Source: UBA2040 sp965660955
Lineage (GTDB): Bacteria > Bacteroidota > Bacteroidia > Flavobacteriales_D > Crocinitomicaceae
Length of the DNA: 17,361 bases
Assembly (NCBI GenBank): GCA_965660955.1
Contig: CBFIBY010000042.1
Span: 1 to 17,361, forward strand
Direction of reading: 5' to 3'
The notes under the pieces are model-generated. The model saw only the letters and a program-made list of their open reading frames with translations, was not told the DNA's origin and made no database searches. A program made the position numbers and the translations under genes. Positions 1 to 7,516 of the stretch are shown here, piece by piece; positions within the stretch are counted from its first letter, which is position 1; each line of letters begins with the position of its first letter.

Positions 1-3000
1 GCTTGAACGACACCGTTCCTTTTATTAATAATTCAACACCCGGATTCCCTTCGTGGTCGTTTGGTCCAAATGCTGGTGTTCCAAATACTACAATAAGCTC
101 ACCCCAAAATTGGTTTACCACAACGGGAAATCAAACTGTGACTTTGACCATTACTTCACCAAATGGGCAATGTAGCGATGACACAACGCGAATAATTTTC
201 GTTGAAGACCCTATGGTTTCCGTTTCTGCTGCACCGCTGCCCTTGTGTGATACGGGATTGACTTTGACCTACACTGTGACGTCAAACGTAAACATTGCAA
301 ATTATGAATGGGTATTTCCTTTTGCGGAAGAAGATCAAGACACCATGTTTGTTCCAAGTCCTTCTATTGATTATCACATTTGGGATTCTACATATTACAA
401 GCGACGTTTAGATTATGTGATTCCCGGATTTTTAGTCTATACAACGTCTGCTGGTTGCTCGGATACCGTTTTCTTTGAGGATACGCTAAATTGGGTTTTC
501 GCACGCTTTATGCCAGACAAGCATTATGGATGTGCGCCTTTGACGATTAATTTCTCAGATTCATCTTTATCGACTTATCCCATTACGAGTTATGCATATG
601 ATTATGGAGATGGAAATACGGCTACATTCACTTCTCCAACTGCACCTAATACGCATGTTTTTACCAATCCTGGAGTTTACCCTGTTGTTTTAACGGTTCA
701 AAGTACTTTGGGATGCATGAATACCTCCGACACCATTTGGATTGAAGTTGGGGATCAAGTGCCACTTGATTTCTCTGTTTCTCCTTCGGTGATTTGTCCA
801 GGTGAATCTGTGACATTGACAAATCTAACCGTCGATCCATCTGATATTGATGCTTGGCATTACTCGTCAAGTGGAGAGTTATTATCCGATTGTTTTCAAA
901 ATCCAAGTGGAACTTTTGTTTTTGACGATTCTGTGGGAGTATTTAGTGTAACATTAACTGGACTTTTTAACGGATGTGAAAGCACGCATACAATCAACAA
1001 CGCGGTTACGGTTAATGGTCCAATTGCTGGTTTTGATTGGTTCTATGATTGTGATGACACCATGGATATGCAATTTGTGAATGAAAGTCAAGGGTATGAT
1101 ACGCATATTTGGGACTTTGGTGATGGAACGACTTCCACAGCGGTTTCACCATTGCATACGTATGCGAATACAGGTGATTACTTTGTTTCCTTAACCACAA
1201 CGAATGCGACAAGCGGATGTCCTATTTCGGTAGATTCAACATTGGTTCACATTAAAAAAATTCAAGCCAACATTAACATTCCAAGTATCATTTGTGGCAA
1301 CACTGACGCACCATTTTCTGCTTTGGGCTCTGTTGATGTGGAAGAACAATGCAATAGAGGCTATCATTGGATTTTCTCAGATCCAACTATGCGTCCTGTT
1401 TCAACACCAAACGCTGATGAAGACTTCAGTTTTGCCAATCCGGGATTACAATCCGTAACGTTGGTCGTAACAGATATTAATGGATGTAAGGATACGTCCA
1501 ATCAGTCTTTCCAAGTTTTTAACGTAAGTGCAGATTTTGATGTAAATGATACCGTTATCTGCAATGCAACGGATATGGTATTTACGGATCAGTCTACTTC
1601 TGATTCGACTCTCGCAACGTGGCAATGGATTATGCCAGATAGCGTTATGCTTACCGGTCAGAATCAGACTTATCTATTGGATACAACCTTAGTTGACACA
1701 ACATTCGTTACCTTGGTTGCAACAGATGTCAACGGATGTACCGATACCTCTGTTCAAAATATCTATTTCTATTCACCTTTTAGTAATGTGACCATGAATC
1801 CATTCAACGGGCATTTGTGTGCAGGTGAAACCGCGCAGTTTTTTGCGTCGGATTATACAGCACAAGGGTCGAATTTAAATTTCTCGTGGGACTTTGGTGA
1901 TGGTGGAACGTCAAATCTTCAAAACCCTACGCATCTGTACCCAGTTGATACCACAGTTGTTGTAACGGTGGTGTATACTGAAAACGGAACAATGTGCACC
2001 GATTCAACAACGGTTAATATTGATGTGCAAGGATTTCCAATTGCAGATTACGTGACAAATGTTGATTCTTTTCCAGCCTTATGTAACCCACAACAAATAG
2101 ATTTTACGAGTCAAAGTGGTGGTCCTTCGCCTGTATGGACAAATGCTTGGACATTCAGTAATGGATTGACCAGCTCTTCGGCATCACCTTCTTTTGTTTT
2201 TAATACGGGGACATACACGGCTCAATTAATCGTCCAAACTTCGTATGGTTGTAAAGACACAGTTGTAAAATCATTCACGATAATTGGACCTGAAGGTGAT
2301 TTCTTAATGGATACCAATTATATCTGTTTGGGAGACCCAATTCAATTCACGTTAATCGACACCGTTCAAGTTGGTGGTTATTCGTGGGATTTTGGTGATG
2401 GAACGAACGACGTAGATCAAAGTCCAATAGTTCATAACTATAATTTCATACCCCCTTCTGGTCAAACAGTTGCGAAGTTGACGGTTTATGGGCCTGGAGG
2501 AGCTTGTCCTGTTACAGTTGAAAAACCCGTTTTCATTCGTGAGGTTATTGCCGATTTTGAGAGAAATGGTGAATTAGATACAACACTTTGTTTAGGAGAG
2601 CAATTGACCTTGGGCAACACATCCTTGAATGCAGATGAATTCAATTGGAATTTCGGAAATGGAAATGTATCTACCTCGAGTAGCGCCTTTTTTATTCAGG
2701 ATTACACCTATCCTGATACTTTCCAGATTTATTTAGATGTACACAATTTAGAATTTGGTTGTCGAGATACGATCATCAAAGAAATCATAGTTTTTGCACG
2801 TCCAGAATTTGTTGGAATTGACGATACAGTTTGTGTGGGTGACTTGGGTCAACTAAGCATTGATAGTGTTGGAGTTAACCAAACTTTTTTGTGGGAACCT
2901 GGAACTGGATTGAACAGTACAACAATCCCAAATCCAACGGCTAATCTACTAGAAACGCAAGAATATACGATTACAGTGTTGGATACGATTTCCGATTGTT

Positions 3001-3551
3001 CAACAACCGATACGGCAAGTGTATTCGTCATTCAGGACTTACAAGATATTATTTGGGATACAACTATTGTTGTTGGGGATACTGCAACATTGCCAATCGA
3101 TAATCAGAATGGATTCATCACATTCGCTTGGACGCCAGAAACTGGATTAACATGTTACGATTGTTCCAATCCACAACATCAGGGTCTGGAAGAAACAACA
3201 TACACGGTTGTAATGAATGATATACTCGGTTGTTCTCAAGCAGAAGGTACATTCCTCATTCAAATTTATCCAGACACGCACATAGATGTTCCAACGACAT
3301 TCACTCCAAATGGAGATGGAGTCAACGATATAATCTATCTCGAAGGTTGGGGAATTAAAGAAGTTATCTATTTCCAGATTTTTAATCGTTGGGGAGAATT
3401 AGTATTTGAGTCAACAGACATGGATCACGGATGGGATGGATATTATAAGGCGGTCCTTCAAAATAATGATACATACACCTATAAAGCCAAGGTGACAACT
3501 TGGAGAGATAACGATATTGAAGCAGCTGGGTTTATCAACTTGATGAGGTAG
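1..3551 (+). CDS. PKD-repeat surface protein, T9SS type B sorted (5' truncated)
   Basis: This is the C-terminal ~1180 residues of a giant secreted protein. The frame is open to the left edge, so the true start lies outside and the TTG at position 3 should not be taken as a start. It is a string of roughly ten or more Ig-like/PKD modules. Recognisable cores include YDYGDG (near nt 600), WDFGDG (near 1107, 1887 and 2386), WTFSNG (near 2149) and WNFGNG (near 2646). Many modules start with a CxG-type cysteine and end with a GCxDT-type cysteine. The last ~88 residues (from about nt 3285) contain TFTPNGDGVND, IFNRWGE, HGWDGYY and a terminal GFINLMR. That matches the gliding-motility-associated C-terminal domain (CHU_C), the type B signal for T9SS export. 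Such proteins act at the cell surface or in the medium, often as adhesins, but the ligand cannot be read from sequence. No clear terminator follows. Confidence 0.93.
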   Translation, partial: LNDTVPFINNSTPGFPSWSFGPNAGVPNTTISSPQNWFTTTGNQTVTLTITSPNGQCSDDTTRIIFVEDPMVSVSAAPLPLCDTGLTLTYTVTSNVNIANYEWVFPFAEEDQDTMFVPSPSIDYHIWDSTYYKRRLDYVIPGFLVYTTSAGCSDTVFFEDTLNWVFARFMPDKHYGCAPLTINFSDSSLSTYPITSYAYDYGDGNTATFTSPTAPNTHVFTNPGVYPVVLTVQSTLGCMNTSDTIWIEVGDQVPLDFSVSPSVICPGESVTLTNLTVDPSDIDAWHYSSSGELLSDCFQNPSGTFVFDDSVGVFSVTLTGLFNGCESTHTINNAVTVNGPIAGFDWFYDCDDTMDMQFVNESQGYDTHIWDFGDGTTSTAVSPLHTYANTGDYFVSLTTTNATSGCPISVDSTLVHIKKIQANINIPSIICGNTDAPFSALGSVDVEEQCNRGYHWIFSDPTMRPVSTPNADEDFSFANPGLQSVTLVVTDINGCKDTSNQSFQVFNVSADFDVNDTVICNATDMVFTDQSTSDSTLATWQWIMPDSVMLTGQNQTYLLDTTLVDTTFVTLVATDVNGCTDTSVQNIYFYSPFSNVTMNPFNGHLCAGETAQFFASDYTAQGSNLNFSWDFGDGGTSNLQNPTHLYPVDTTVVVTVVYTENGTMCTDSTTVNIDVQGFPIADYVTNVDSFPALCNPQQIDFTSQSGGPSPVWTNAWTFSNGLTSSSASPSFVFNTGTYTAQLIVQTSYGCKDTVVKSFTIIGPEGDFLMDTNYICLGDPIQFTLIDTVQVGGYSWDFGDGTNDVDQSPIVHNYNFIPPSGQTVAKLTVYGPGGACPVTVEKPVFIREVIADFERNGELDTTLCLGEQLTLGNTSLNADEFNWNFGNGNVSTSSSAFFIQDYTYPDTFQIYLDVHNLEFGCRDTIIKEIIVFARPEFVGIDDTVCVGDLGQLSIDSVGVNQTFLWEPGTGLNSTTIPNPTANLLETQEYTITVLDTISDCSTTDTASVFVIQDLQDIIWDTTIVVGDTATLPIDNQNGFITFAWTPETGLTCYDCSNPQHQGLEETTYTVVMNDILGCSQAEGTFLIQIYPDTHIDVPTTFTPNGDGVNDIIYLEGWGIKEVIYFQIFNRWGELVFESTDMDHGWDGYYKAVLQNNDTYTYKAKVTTWRDNDIEAAGFINLMR

Positions 3552-3570
3552 ATTACTATTTTAAAACTAG

Positions 3571-3602
3571 TCTGAAAAGCGTCGTTATTTTTATTATTTT
3601 TG
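3571..3602 (+). promoter_or_regulatory. Putative promoter of the DUF4290-murA operon
   Basis: TATTTTTG at 3595-3602 fits the Bacteroidota -7 consensus TAnnTTTG. TCTG at 3571-3574 is a near match to the -33 TTTG box, with a 20-nt spacer. Transcription would start near 3607, giving a leader of about 36 nt. A short dyad, GAATCT-C-AGATTC (3610-3622), lies at the start of that leader. The region is AT-rich, so a chance match is possible. Confidence 0.4.
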
Positions 3603-3642
3603 AAGTCAAGAATCTCAGATTCATTTCAAAGGAAAATATTTA

Positions 3643-4275
3643 ATGGAATACAACACAACGCGAAACCACCTTATTCTACCGGAATATGGTCGCAATGTTC
3701 AAAATATGATTGCCCATGCAATGGAATTGGGTGATCGCGATGAACGCAATCGAGCAGCACAAGCAATTATCGAAGTAATGGGGCAGTTAAATCCACATTT
3801 GCGCGATGAGGATGATTATCGCCACAAACTGTGGACACATCTTTTTGTGATGTCTGACTTTCAGCTCGACGTTGATTCTCCCTATGAATTGCCTGAACGT
3901 GAAGTTCTTGCTGAGAAACCAGAGCTTATGGAATACCCAAAGGGGAAAATTCGATATGGGCATTATGGAAAATACACCCAACGAATTTTGCGAGAGGCAA
4001 AAGATATTTCTGAAAAAGAAGAAAAAGATTTCTTGCAAAAAACAATGGGGAATTTCATGAAACTTCAATTTCTTGCCTATAATAACGATACGGTTGAAAA
4101 CAATGTGATTGCTAATCAATTATCTGAGCTTTCTAGTGGCGAATTGGTTATTGAAAATCCAGACGAGTTGATTAGCACGAATCAAGTGTTGAAAACGATT
4201 GGTCCTCGAACGAAGAACACCAAATCCAATCAGAATAAGAAAAATAATAGATACAAAAAGAAAAAGAAATACTAA
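3643..4275 (+). CDS. DUF4290 domain-containing protein
   Basis: This 210-residue protein matches DUF4290, a Bacteroidota family of unknown biochemical function that I recall being commonly found next to murA. I see no signal peptide or membrane segment, so it is probably cytoplasmic. Residues ~1-150 are acidic to neutral and mostly helical, with YNTTRNHLILPEYGRN near the N-terminus and the conserved-looking KGKIRYGHYGKYTQ around residue 100. The last ~20 residues form a very basic Lys/Asn tail ending in KKKKKY, which suggests contact with nucleic acid or another polyanion. The stop codon is directly followed by the murA ATG with no spacer, so the two genes should be translationally linked. 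The start follows an A-rich stretch and no Shine-Dalgarno sequence is visible. Function should be left as unknown. Confidence 0.85.
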   Translation: MEYNTTRNHLILPEYGRNVQNMIAHAMELGDRDERNRAAQAIIEVMGQLNPHLRDEDDYRHKLWTHLFVMSDFQLDVDSPYELPEREVLAEKPELMEYPKGKIRYGHYGKYTQRILREAKDISEKEEKDFLQKTMGNFMKLQFLAYNNDTVENNVIANQLSELSSGELVIENPDELISTNQVLKTIGPRTKNTKSNQNKKNNRYKKKKKY

Positions 4276-5583
4276 ATGGCTTCATTTGAAATAAACGGTG
4301 GTAAACCATTAAAAGGAGAATTAATCCCTCAAGGAGCAAAAAATGAAGCATTACAGATTCTGTGTGCTGTTTTGATGACTTCTGAAAAAGTAACAATCTC
4401 AAATTTACCGGATATCATTGATGTGAACAAGTTGATTAATTTGTTGCAAACGATGGGTGTAAAGACAGAAAAAGTTGAAAAAGGCACTTTTATTTTTCAA
4501 GCCAAGAATATCGATTTGGACTATTTCGATACGGAGGATTTTAAGAAGCGAGCAGGTTCCTTGCGTGGTTCGATAATGATTGTTGGGCCATTATTGGCTC
4601 GTTTCGGTCGAGGATACATTCCTAAACCAGGAGGAGATAAAATTGGACGTCGTCGTTTGGATACCCATTTCGAAGGATTCGAAAAATTGGGAGCGAAATT
4701 TAATTATGATGGGGGCGAACATTTCTACTCCGTTGAAGCGAAAAAATTAAAAGGAACCTACATCCACCTAGATGAGGCATCTGTTACGGGAACTGCGAAT
4801 GTCGTTATGGCCGCTGTTTTGGCAGAGGGAAAAACCACGGTTTATAACGCAGCCTGCGAACCCTATTTACAGCAATTGTGCCGCATGATGAATGCTATGG
4901 GGGGCAAGATAACAGGAATAGGTTCTAATATGCTACACATCGAAGGTGTAAAAGAAATGAAAGGTTGTTTTCATCGTGTACTTCCTGATATGATTGAGAT
5001 AGGAAGCTTCATCGGTTTAGCGGCTATGACAAAGTCCGAGATTACAATTAAGGATGTGAGTTACGAGAACCTTGGAATTATTCCAACTGTTTTTAAGAAA
5101 TTAGGAATTAAGCTTGAGCGAAGAGGGGACGATATTTTTGTTCCAGCTCAAGAAGAATATGCAATTGATACTTTTATTGACGGGTCTATCTTGACCATTT
5201 CCGATGCGCCCTGGCCAGGTTTTACACCTGATTTATTGTCTATTGTTTTGGTAGTCGCTACTCAAGCTAAAGGAAGTGTTCTCGTGCATCAAAAAATGTT
5301 CGAGTCAAGACTATTCTTTGTGGATAAGTTAATTGATATGGGAGCGCAAATAATTTTGTGCGATCCCCATCGTGCGACTGTGATTGGAATGAATAGAAAG
5401 CATGATTTACGCGGAATTCAAATGACATCACCCGATATTCGTGCTGGTGTTTCCCTGCTAATTGCTGCTTTGTCGGCAAAAGGGAAAAGTATTATTCACA
5501 ATATTGAACAAATCGATAGAGGTTATCAGGATATCGATATTCGATTGAATAACCTTGGTGCTGATATTAGAAGAATAAACTAA
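4276..5583 (+). CDS. murA: UDP-N-acetylglucosamine 1-carboxyvinyltransferase (MurA), Asp-type
   Basis: MurA transfers enolpyruvate from phosphoenolpyruvate to UDP-GlcNAc, the first committed step of peptidoglycan synthesis in the cytoplasm. The protein is 435 residues, slightly longer than E. coli MurA (419), and spans both EPSP-synthase-like domains. Active-site residues visible by alignment from memory are Lys22-Asn23 (GAKNEA), Arg97, Arg126, Asp319 (PGFTPD) and Arg389 (PDIRAG). The catalytic loop reads PGGDKIGRRRLDTH, so Asp121 (codon 4636-4638) sits where E. coli has Cys115. Asp at this site is known from naturally fosfomycin-resistant MurA enzymes and is compatible with activity. The ATG abuts the DUF4290 stop codon, and the next gene starts 4 nt after the murA stop. 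All three are probably cotranscribed. No other murA-like gene is in the window. Confidence 0.96.
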   Translation: MASFEINGGKPLKGELIPQGAKNEALQILCAVLMTSEKVTISNLPDIIDVNKLINLLQTMGVKTEKVEKGTFIFQAKNIDLDYFDTEDFKKRAGSLRGSIMIVGPLLARFGRGYIPKPGGDKIGRRRLDTHFEGFEKLGAKFNYDGGEHFYSVEAKKLKGTYIHLDEASVTGTANVVMAAVLAEGKTTVYNAACEPYLQQLCRMMNAMGGKITGIGSNMLHIEGVKEMKGCFHRVLPDMIEIGSFIGLAAMTKSEITIKDVSYENLGIIPTVFKKLGIKLERRGDDIFVPAQEEYAIDTFIDGSILTISDAPWPGFTPDLLSIVLVVATQAKGSVLVHQKMFESRLFFVDKLIDMGAQIILCDPHRATVIGMNRKHDLRGIQMTSPDIRAGVSLLIAALSAKGKSIIHNIEQIDRGYQDIDIRLNNLGADIRRIN

Positions 5584-5587
5584 AAAG

Positions 5588-6082
5588 ATGAAAAAAGTTA
5601 TTGGATTATTATTTGTTGTTGCCTTCGCATTTTCTTTTTCAACAAAGGAGAAAACCTTAAAGGCTCCAGAAATTGAATTGGCTGGACCAGATGGTAAGAC
5701 AATCAAATTGAGTTCGTTAAAGGGGAAAATGGTACTAATCGACTTTTGGGCGTCTTGGTGTCGACCTTGTAGAGCAGAAAATCCACATGTCGTGGAGGCG
5801 TATTTAGAATTCAAAGATGAAAAATTCAAGAACGGCAAAGGTTTTGAAGTGTTTTCTGTAAGTTTAGATCGCTCTTCTGCTCCTTGGATAAAGGCTATTG
5901 AAGCCGATGGTCTTTTGTGGACATCTCACGTTATTGACAGTAAAGGAGAAGCATCAAAACTATACAAGGTAAGATCAATCCCCTCGGCTTTCCTAATAGA
6001 TGGGAAAGGAAACATTGTTTCTTCCGGAACTGTGTTGAGAGGGAAAGGGTTGCAAAAAGCTTTAAAAGAACAGCTTAAATAG
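5588..6082 (+). CDS. TlpA-family thioredoxin-like protein, exported
   Basis: A 164-residue thioredoxin-fold protein of the TlpA/ResA/AhpC-TSA type. Residues 1-18 are a signal peptide or N-terminal anchor (MKK plus a hydrophobic core) with no lipobox cysteine, which points to the periplasm. The redox motif is Trp57-Cys58-Arg-Pro-Cys61 in the context DFWASWCRPC, and the cis-proline is Pro132 (RSIPSAFLID). The CxxC, the cis-Pro and the TlpA-like insertion after the first helix are all present, so it should be redox-active. Likely roles are keeping periplasmic cysteines reduced, for example in cytochrome c maturation, or general disulfide handling; the substrate is not evident. It lies 4 nt after murA and is probably the last gene of that operon. 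I see no strong terminator after it. Confidence 0.9.
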   Translation: MKKVIGLLFVVAFAFSFSTKEKTLKAPEIELAGPDGKTIKLSSLKGKMVLIDFWASWCRPCRAENPHVVEAYLEFKDEKFKNGKGFEVFSVSLDRSSAPWIKAIEADGLLWTSHVIDSKGEASKLYKVRSIPSAFLIDGKGNIVSSGTVLRGKGLQKALKEQLK

Positions 6083-6121
6083 AGTTTGCAACAAAAAGCT
6101 ATGGATAATTTTTTTTTATCA

Positions 6122-6136
6122 AAAGTAGGCTACTTT
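6122..6136. promoter_or_regulatory. Candidate operator: 7+1+7 palindrome
   Basis: AAAGTAG-G-CTACTTT is a perfect inverted repeat with one central base. It lies 13 nt upstream of the -7 box at 6150-6157 and so covers the expected -33 region, which lacks a TTG/TTTG box. That placement suits binding of a dimeric regulator. It has no T-run and is a poor terminator. Confidence 0.3.
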
Positions 6137-6149
6137 AATTAATAAGATA

Positions 6150-6157
6150 TACCTTTG
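6150..6157 (+). promoter_or_regulatory. -7 promoter element of the OmpA/SPOR-like gene
   Basis: TACCTTTG matches TAnnTTTG exactly and ends 7 nt before the ATG at 6165. No good -33 box is present at the usual spacing. If transcription starts 4-6 nt after the element, the mRNA has a leader of only a few bases. Confidence 0.55.
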
Positions 6158-6164
6158 TGCCATT

Positions 6165-7364
6165 ATGAAAAAAAGAACCTATTTATTTGCATTCGTATGC
6201 ACGCTATTGTTTAGCGGTATGGCTAATGCGCAACTAGACTACAATAAATGGTCTATCGATTTGGCTGGTGGTTTCACAAAGCCAATGCTACCTAGAACGA
6301 ACGGATTTTCTTATCCAACAGCTAGCTTGTTCAACGCCCAACTTGGAGTTCGCCACATGTTCAATAGTAAATTTGGATTGCGTCTGAATGGTGAGATGAA
6401 CCGTTTCAATTCTGAAAATGGCACGGTTGAATACGTTAGTCAAGCTATTGGAGGAAATATAGAAGGTGTAATCAACATCGGTCGTGTATGTAACTTTGAA
6501 GAGTGGACAAAGCACATTTCTTTGTTGGGTCACGGTGGTGCTGGAATCCATGTTTTGACTGATGCGTCTTCAACGAATAAGTTAGACGGAATAGATAAGT
6601 TTGGAACGGTTGTTCTCGGTATTACTCCAATGTTTAAATTAGGGAATAGAGTATCGTTGATGACAGATTTGTCAATGCATGGTAACTTCAAGCAAGATCG
6701 TACTTTTGATTTTAATTCATCAAACAAAGTTTCAGGATTAGATGCTTATTTTGCGACAGCAACGATCGGTTTAACCTTTTACCTAGGAAAAGCCGATACA
6801 CATATGGATTGGAAATTCGAGGGTGATGAGTTAATCAAACGAATTGAAGCGTTAGAGGCAGATTTGGAAAATACAAAAGGTGATGTTGATTTGCTTCAAC
6901 AAGACTTAAAAGCTATTGAAACTAAAATGCAAGATGACGACAACGATGGTGTAGCAAATTACTTGGATATCGAGCCAAATACGCCAGAAGGTGTTACCGT
7001 TAATACAAAAGGTCAAGAAGTTAAAATGCCGGATGTAGACGACTTAATTGGTGGTAACGGTGAAGGTTTGTTCTACACAGTTCAATTGGGTGTATTCTCA
7101 GCGCAAATTCCTGAGCAATACTGGAAAGGTATCACACCAATGTACAGATTGAAAATTGAAGATGGAACAACACGTTACTTCTCTGGGATTTTCCATTCAG
7201 TAGACGAGGCTCGTCCTAAGTTAGCTACTGCAAAAGGAAATGGCTTGGTGGATTCATTCATCACAGCTTACTACAATGGAAGAAGAATTACAATCGCTGA
7301 GGCTGATTTGATTCTTTCAACACGTGGTAATGAAGTTCTTAGACCAAAACCTGAGGATAACTAA
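6165..7364 (+). CDS. OmpA-like outer-membrane protein with TSP3 linker and SPOR-like C-terminus
   Basis: The 399-residue protein has a clear signal peptide (residues 1-23, cleavage after ANA). Residues ~24-208 are an 8-strand-type beta-barrel with alternating aromatic and Gly-rich strands. A coiled coil follows (~218-256, RIEALEADLENTKGDVDLL). Residues ~257-276 form a calcium-binding thrombospondin-3-like linker (DDDNDGVANYLD, then PNTPEGV), as in OmpA-family proteins. The C-terminus does not carry the OmpA peptidoglycan-binding domain. Residues ~303-375 instead resemble a short SPOR-type fold: YTVQLGVFS, then RYFSGIFHSVDEA, then DSFITAYYNGRRI. SPOR domains bind denuded glycan strands, so the protein may still tether the outer membrane to peptidoglycan; that is inference. 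It is a single-gene transcription unit with a -7 box just upstream and a strong terminator just downstream. Confidence 0.85.
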   Translation: MKKRTYLFAFVCTLLFSGMANAQLDYNKWSIDLAGGFTKPMLPRTNGFSYPTASLFNAQLGVRHMFNSKFGLRLNGEMNRFNSENGTVEYVSQAIGGNIEGVINIGRVCNFEEWTKHISLLGHGGAGIHVLTDASSTNKLDGIDKFGTVVLGITPMFKLGNRVSLMTDLSMHGNFKQDRTFDFNSSNKVSGLDAYFATATIGLTFYLGKADTHMDWKFEGDELIKRIEALEADLENTKGDVDLLQQDLKAIETKMQDDDNDGVANYLDIEPNTPEGVTVNTKGQEVKMPDVDDLIGGNGEGLFYTVQLGVFSAQIPEQYWKGITPMYRLKIEDGTTRYFSGIFHSVDEARPKLATAKGNGLVDSFITAYYNGRRITIAEADLILSTRGNEVLRPKPEDN

Positions 7365-7384
7365 GAAGGTTTAAAAATATTTTG

Positions 7385-7419
7385 AAATCCCGGATTGTCT
7401 GACAATTCGGGATTTTTTT
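7385..7419 (+). terminator. Rho-independent terminator
   Basis: AATCCCG at 7386-7392 pairs with CGGGATT at 7408-7414. ATTGTC/GACAAT continues the stem after one G-T wobble. The near-perfect hairpin is followed by a run of T to 7419. It ends the OmpA/SPOR-like gene and insulates grpE. Confidence 0.88.
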
Positions 7420-7484
7420 ATGACAACTTTTCATCGCAACTTTTAATATTATATGACAGAGTGTCCATTTTAACTGAATGGCAG

Positions 7485-7492
7485 TATCTTTG
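7485..7492 (+). promoter_or_regulatory. -7 promoter element of grpE-dnaJ
   Basis: TATCTTTG is an exact TAnnTTTG match, giving a predicted start near 7497 and a leader of ~20 nt to the ATG at 7517. It lies inside the apparent open frame that begins at ATG 7478, which argues against that earlier start. No CIRCE element (TTAGCACTC-N9-GAGTGCTAA) is visible between 7420 and 7516. A small dyad, GACA-GAG-TGTC (7455-7465), lies near the -33 position. Confidence 0.62.
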
Positions 7493-7516
7493 CAGACTCA
7501 AATAAAAAAAATAGTA

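Noticed and set aside
3..5. TTG at the left edge as the start of the PKD protein
   Set aside because: The frame is open to the window edge and begins in the middle of a PKD-like module with no signal peptide, so the gene is truncated.
3787..4119. Minus-strand open frame of 110 codons inside the DUF4290 gene
   Set aside because: Antisense shadow with a poly-Phe run produced by the Lys/Glu-rich sense strand.
6104..6120. GATAA-T7-TTATC after the TlpA-like gene as a terminator
   Set aside because: A 5-bp AT-rich stem with an all-T loop and no T-run after it is not a credible terminator.
7455..7465. GACA-GAG-TGTC near the -33 position of grpE as a heat-shock operator
   Set aside because: Only 4-bp arms, and it does not resemble CIRCE; too weak to call.
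7478..7516. Upstream in-frame ATG giving a 13-residue longer GrpE
   Set aside because: The -7 promoter box TATCTTTG (7485-7492) lies after this ATG, so it is probably not transcribed; 7517 gives a typical acidic GrpE N-terminus.
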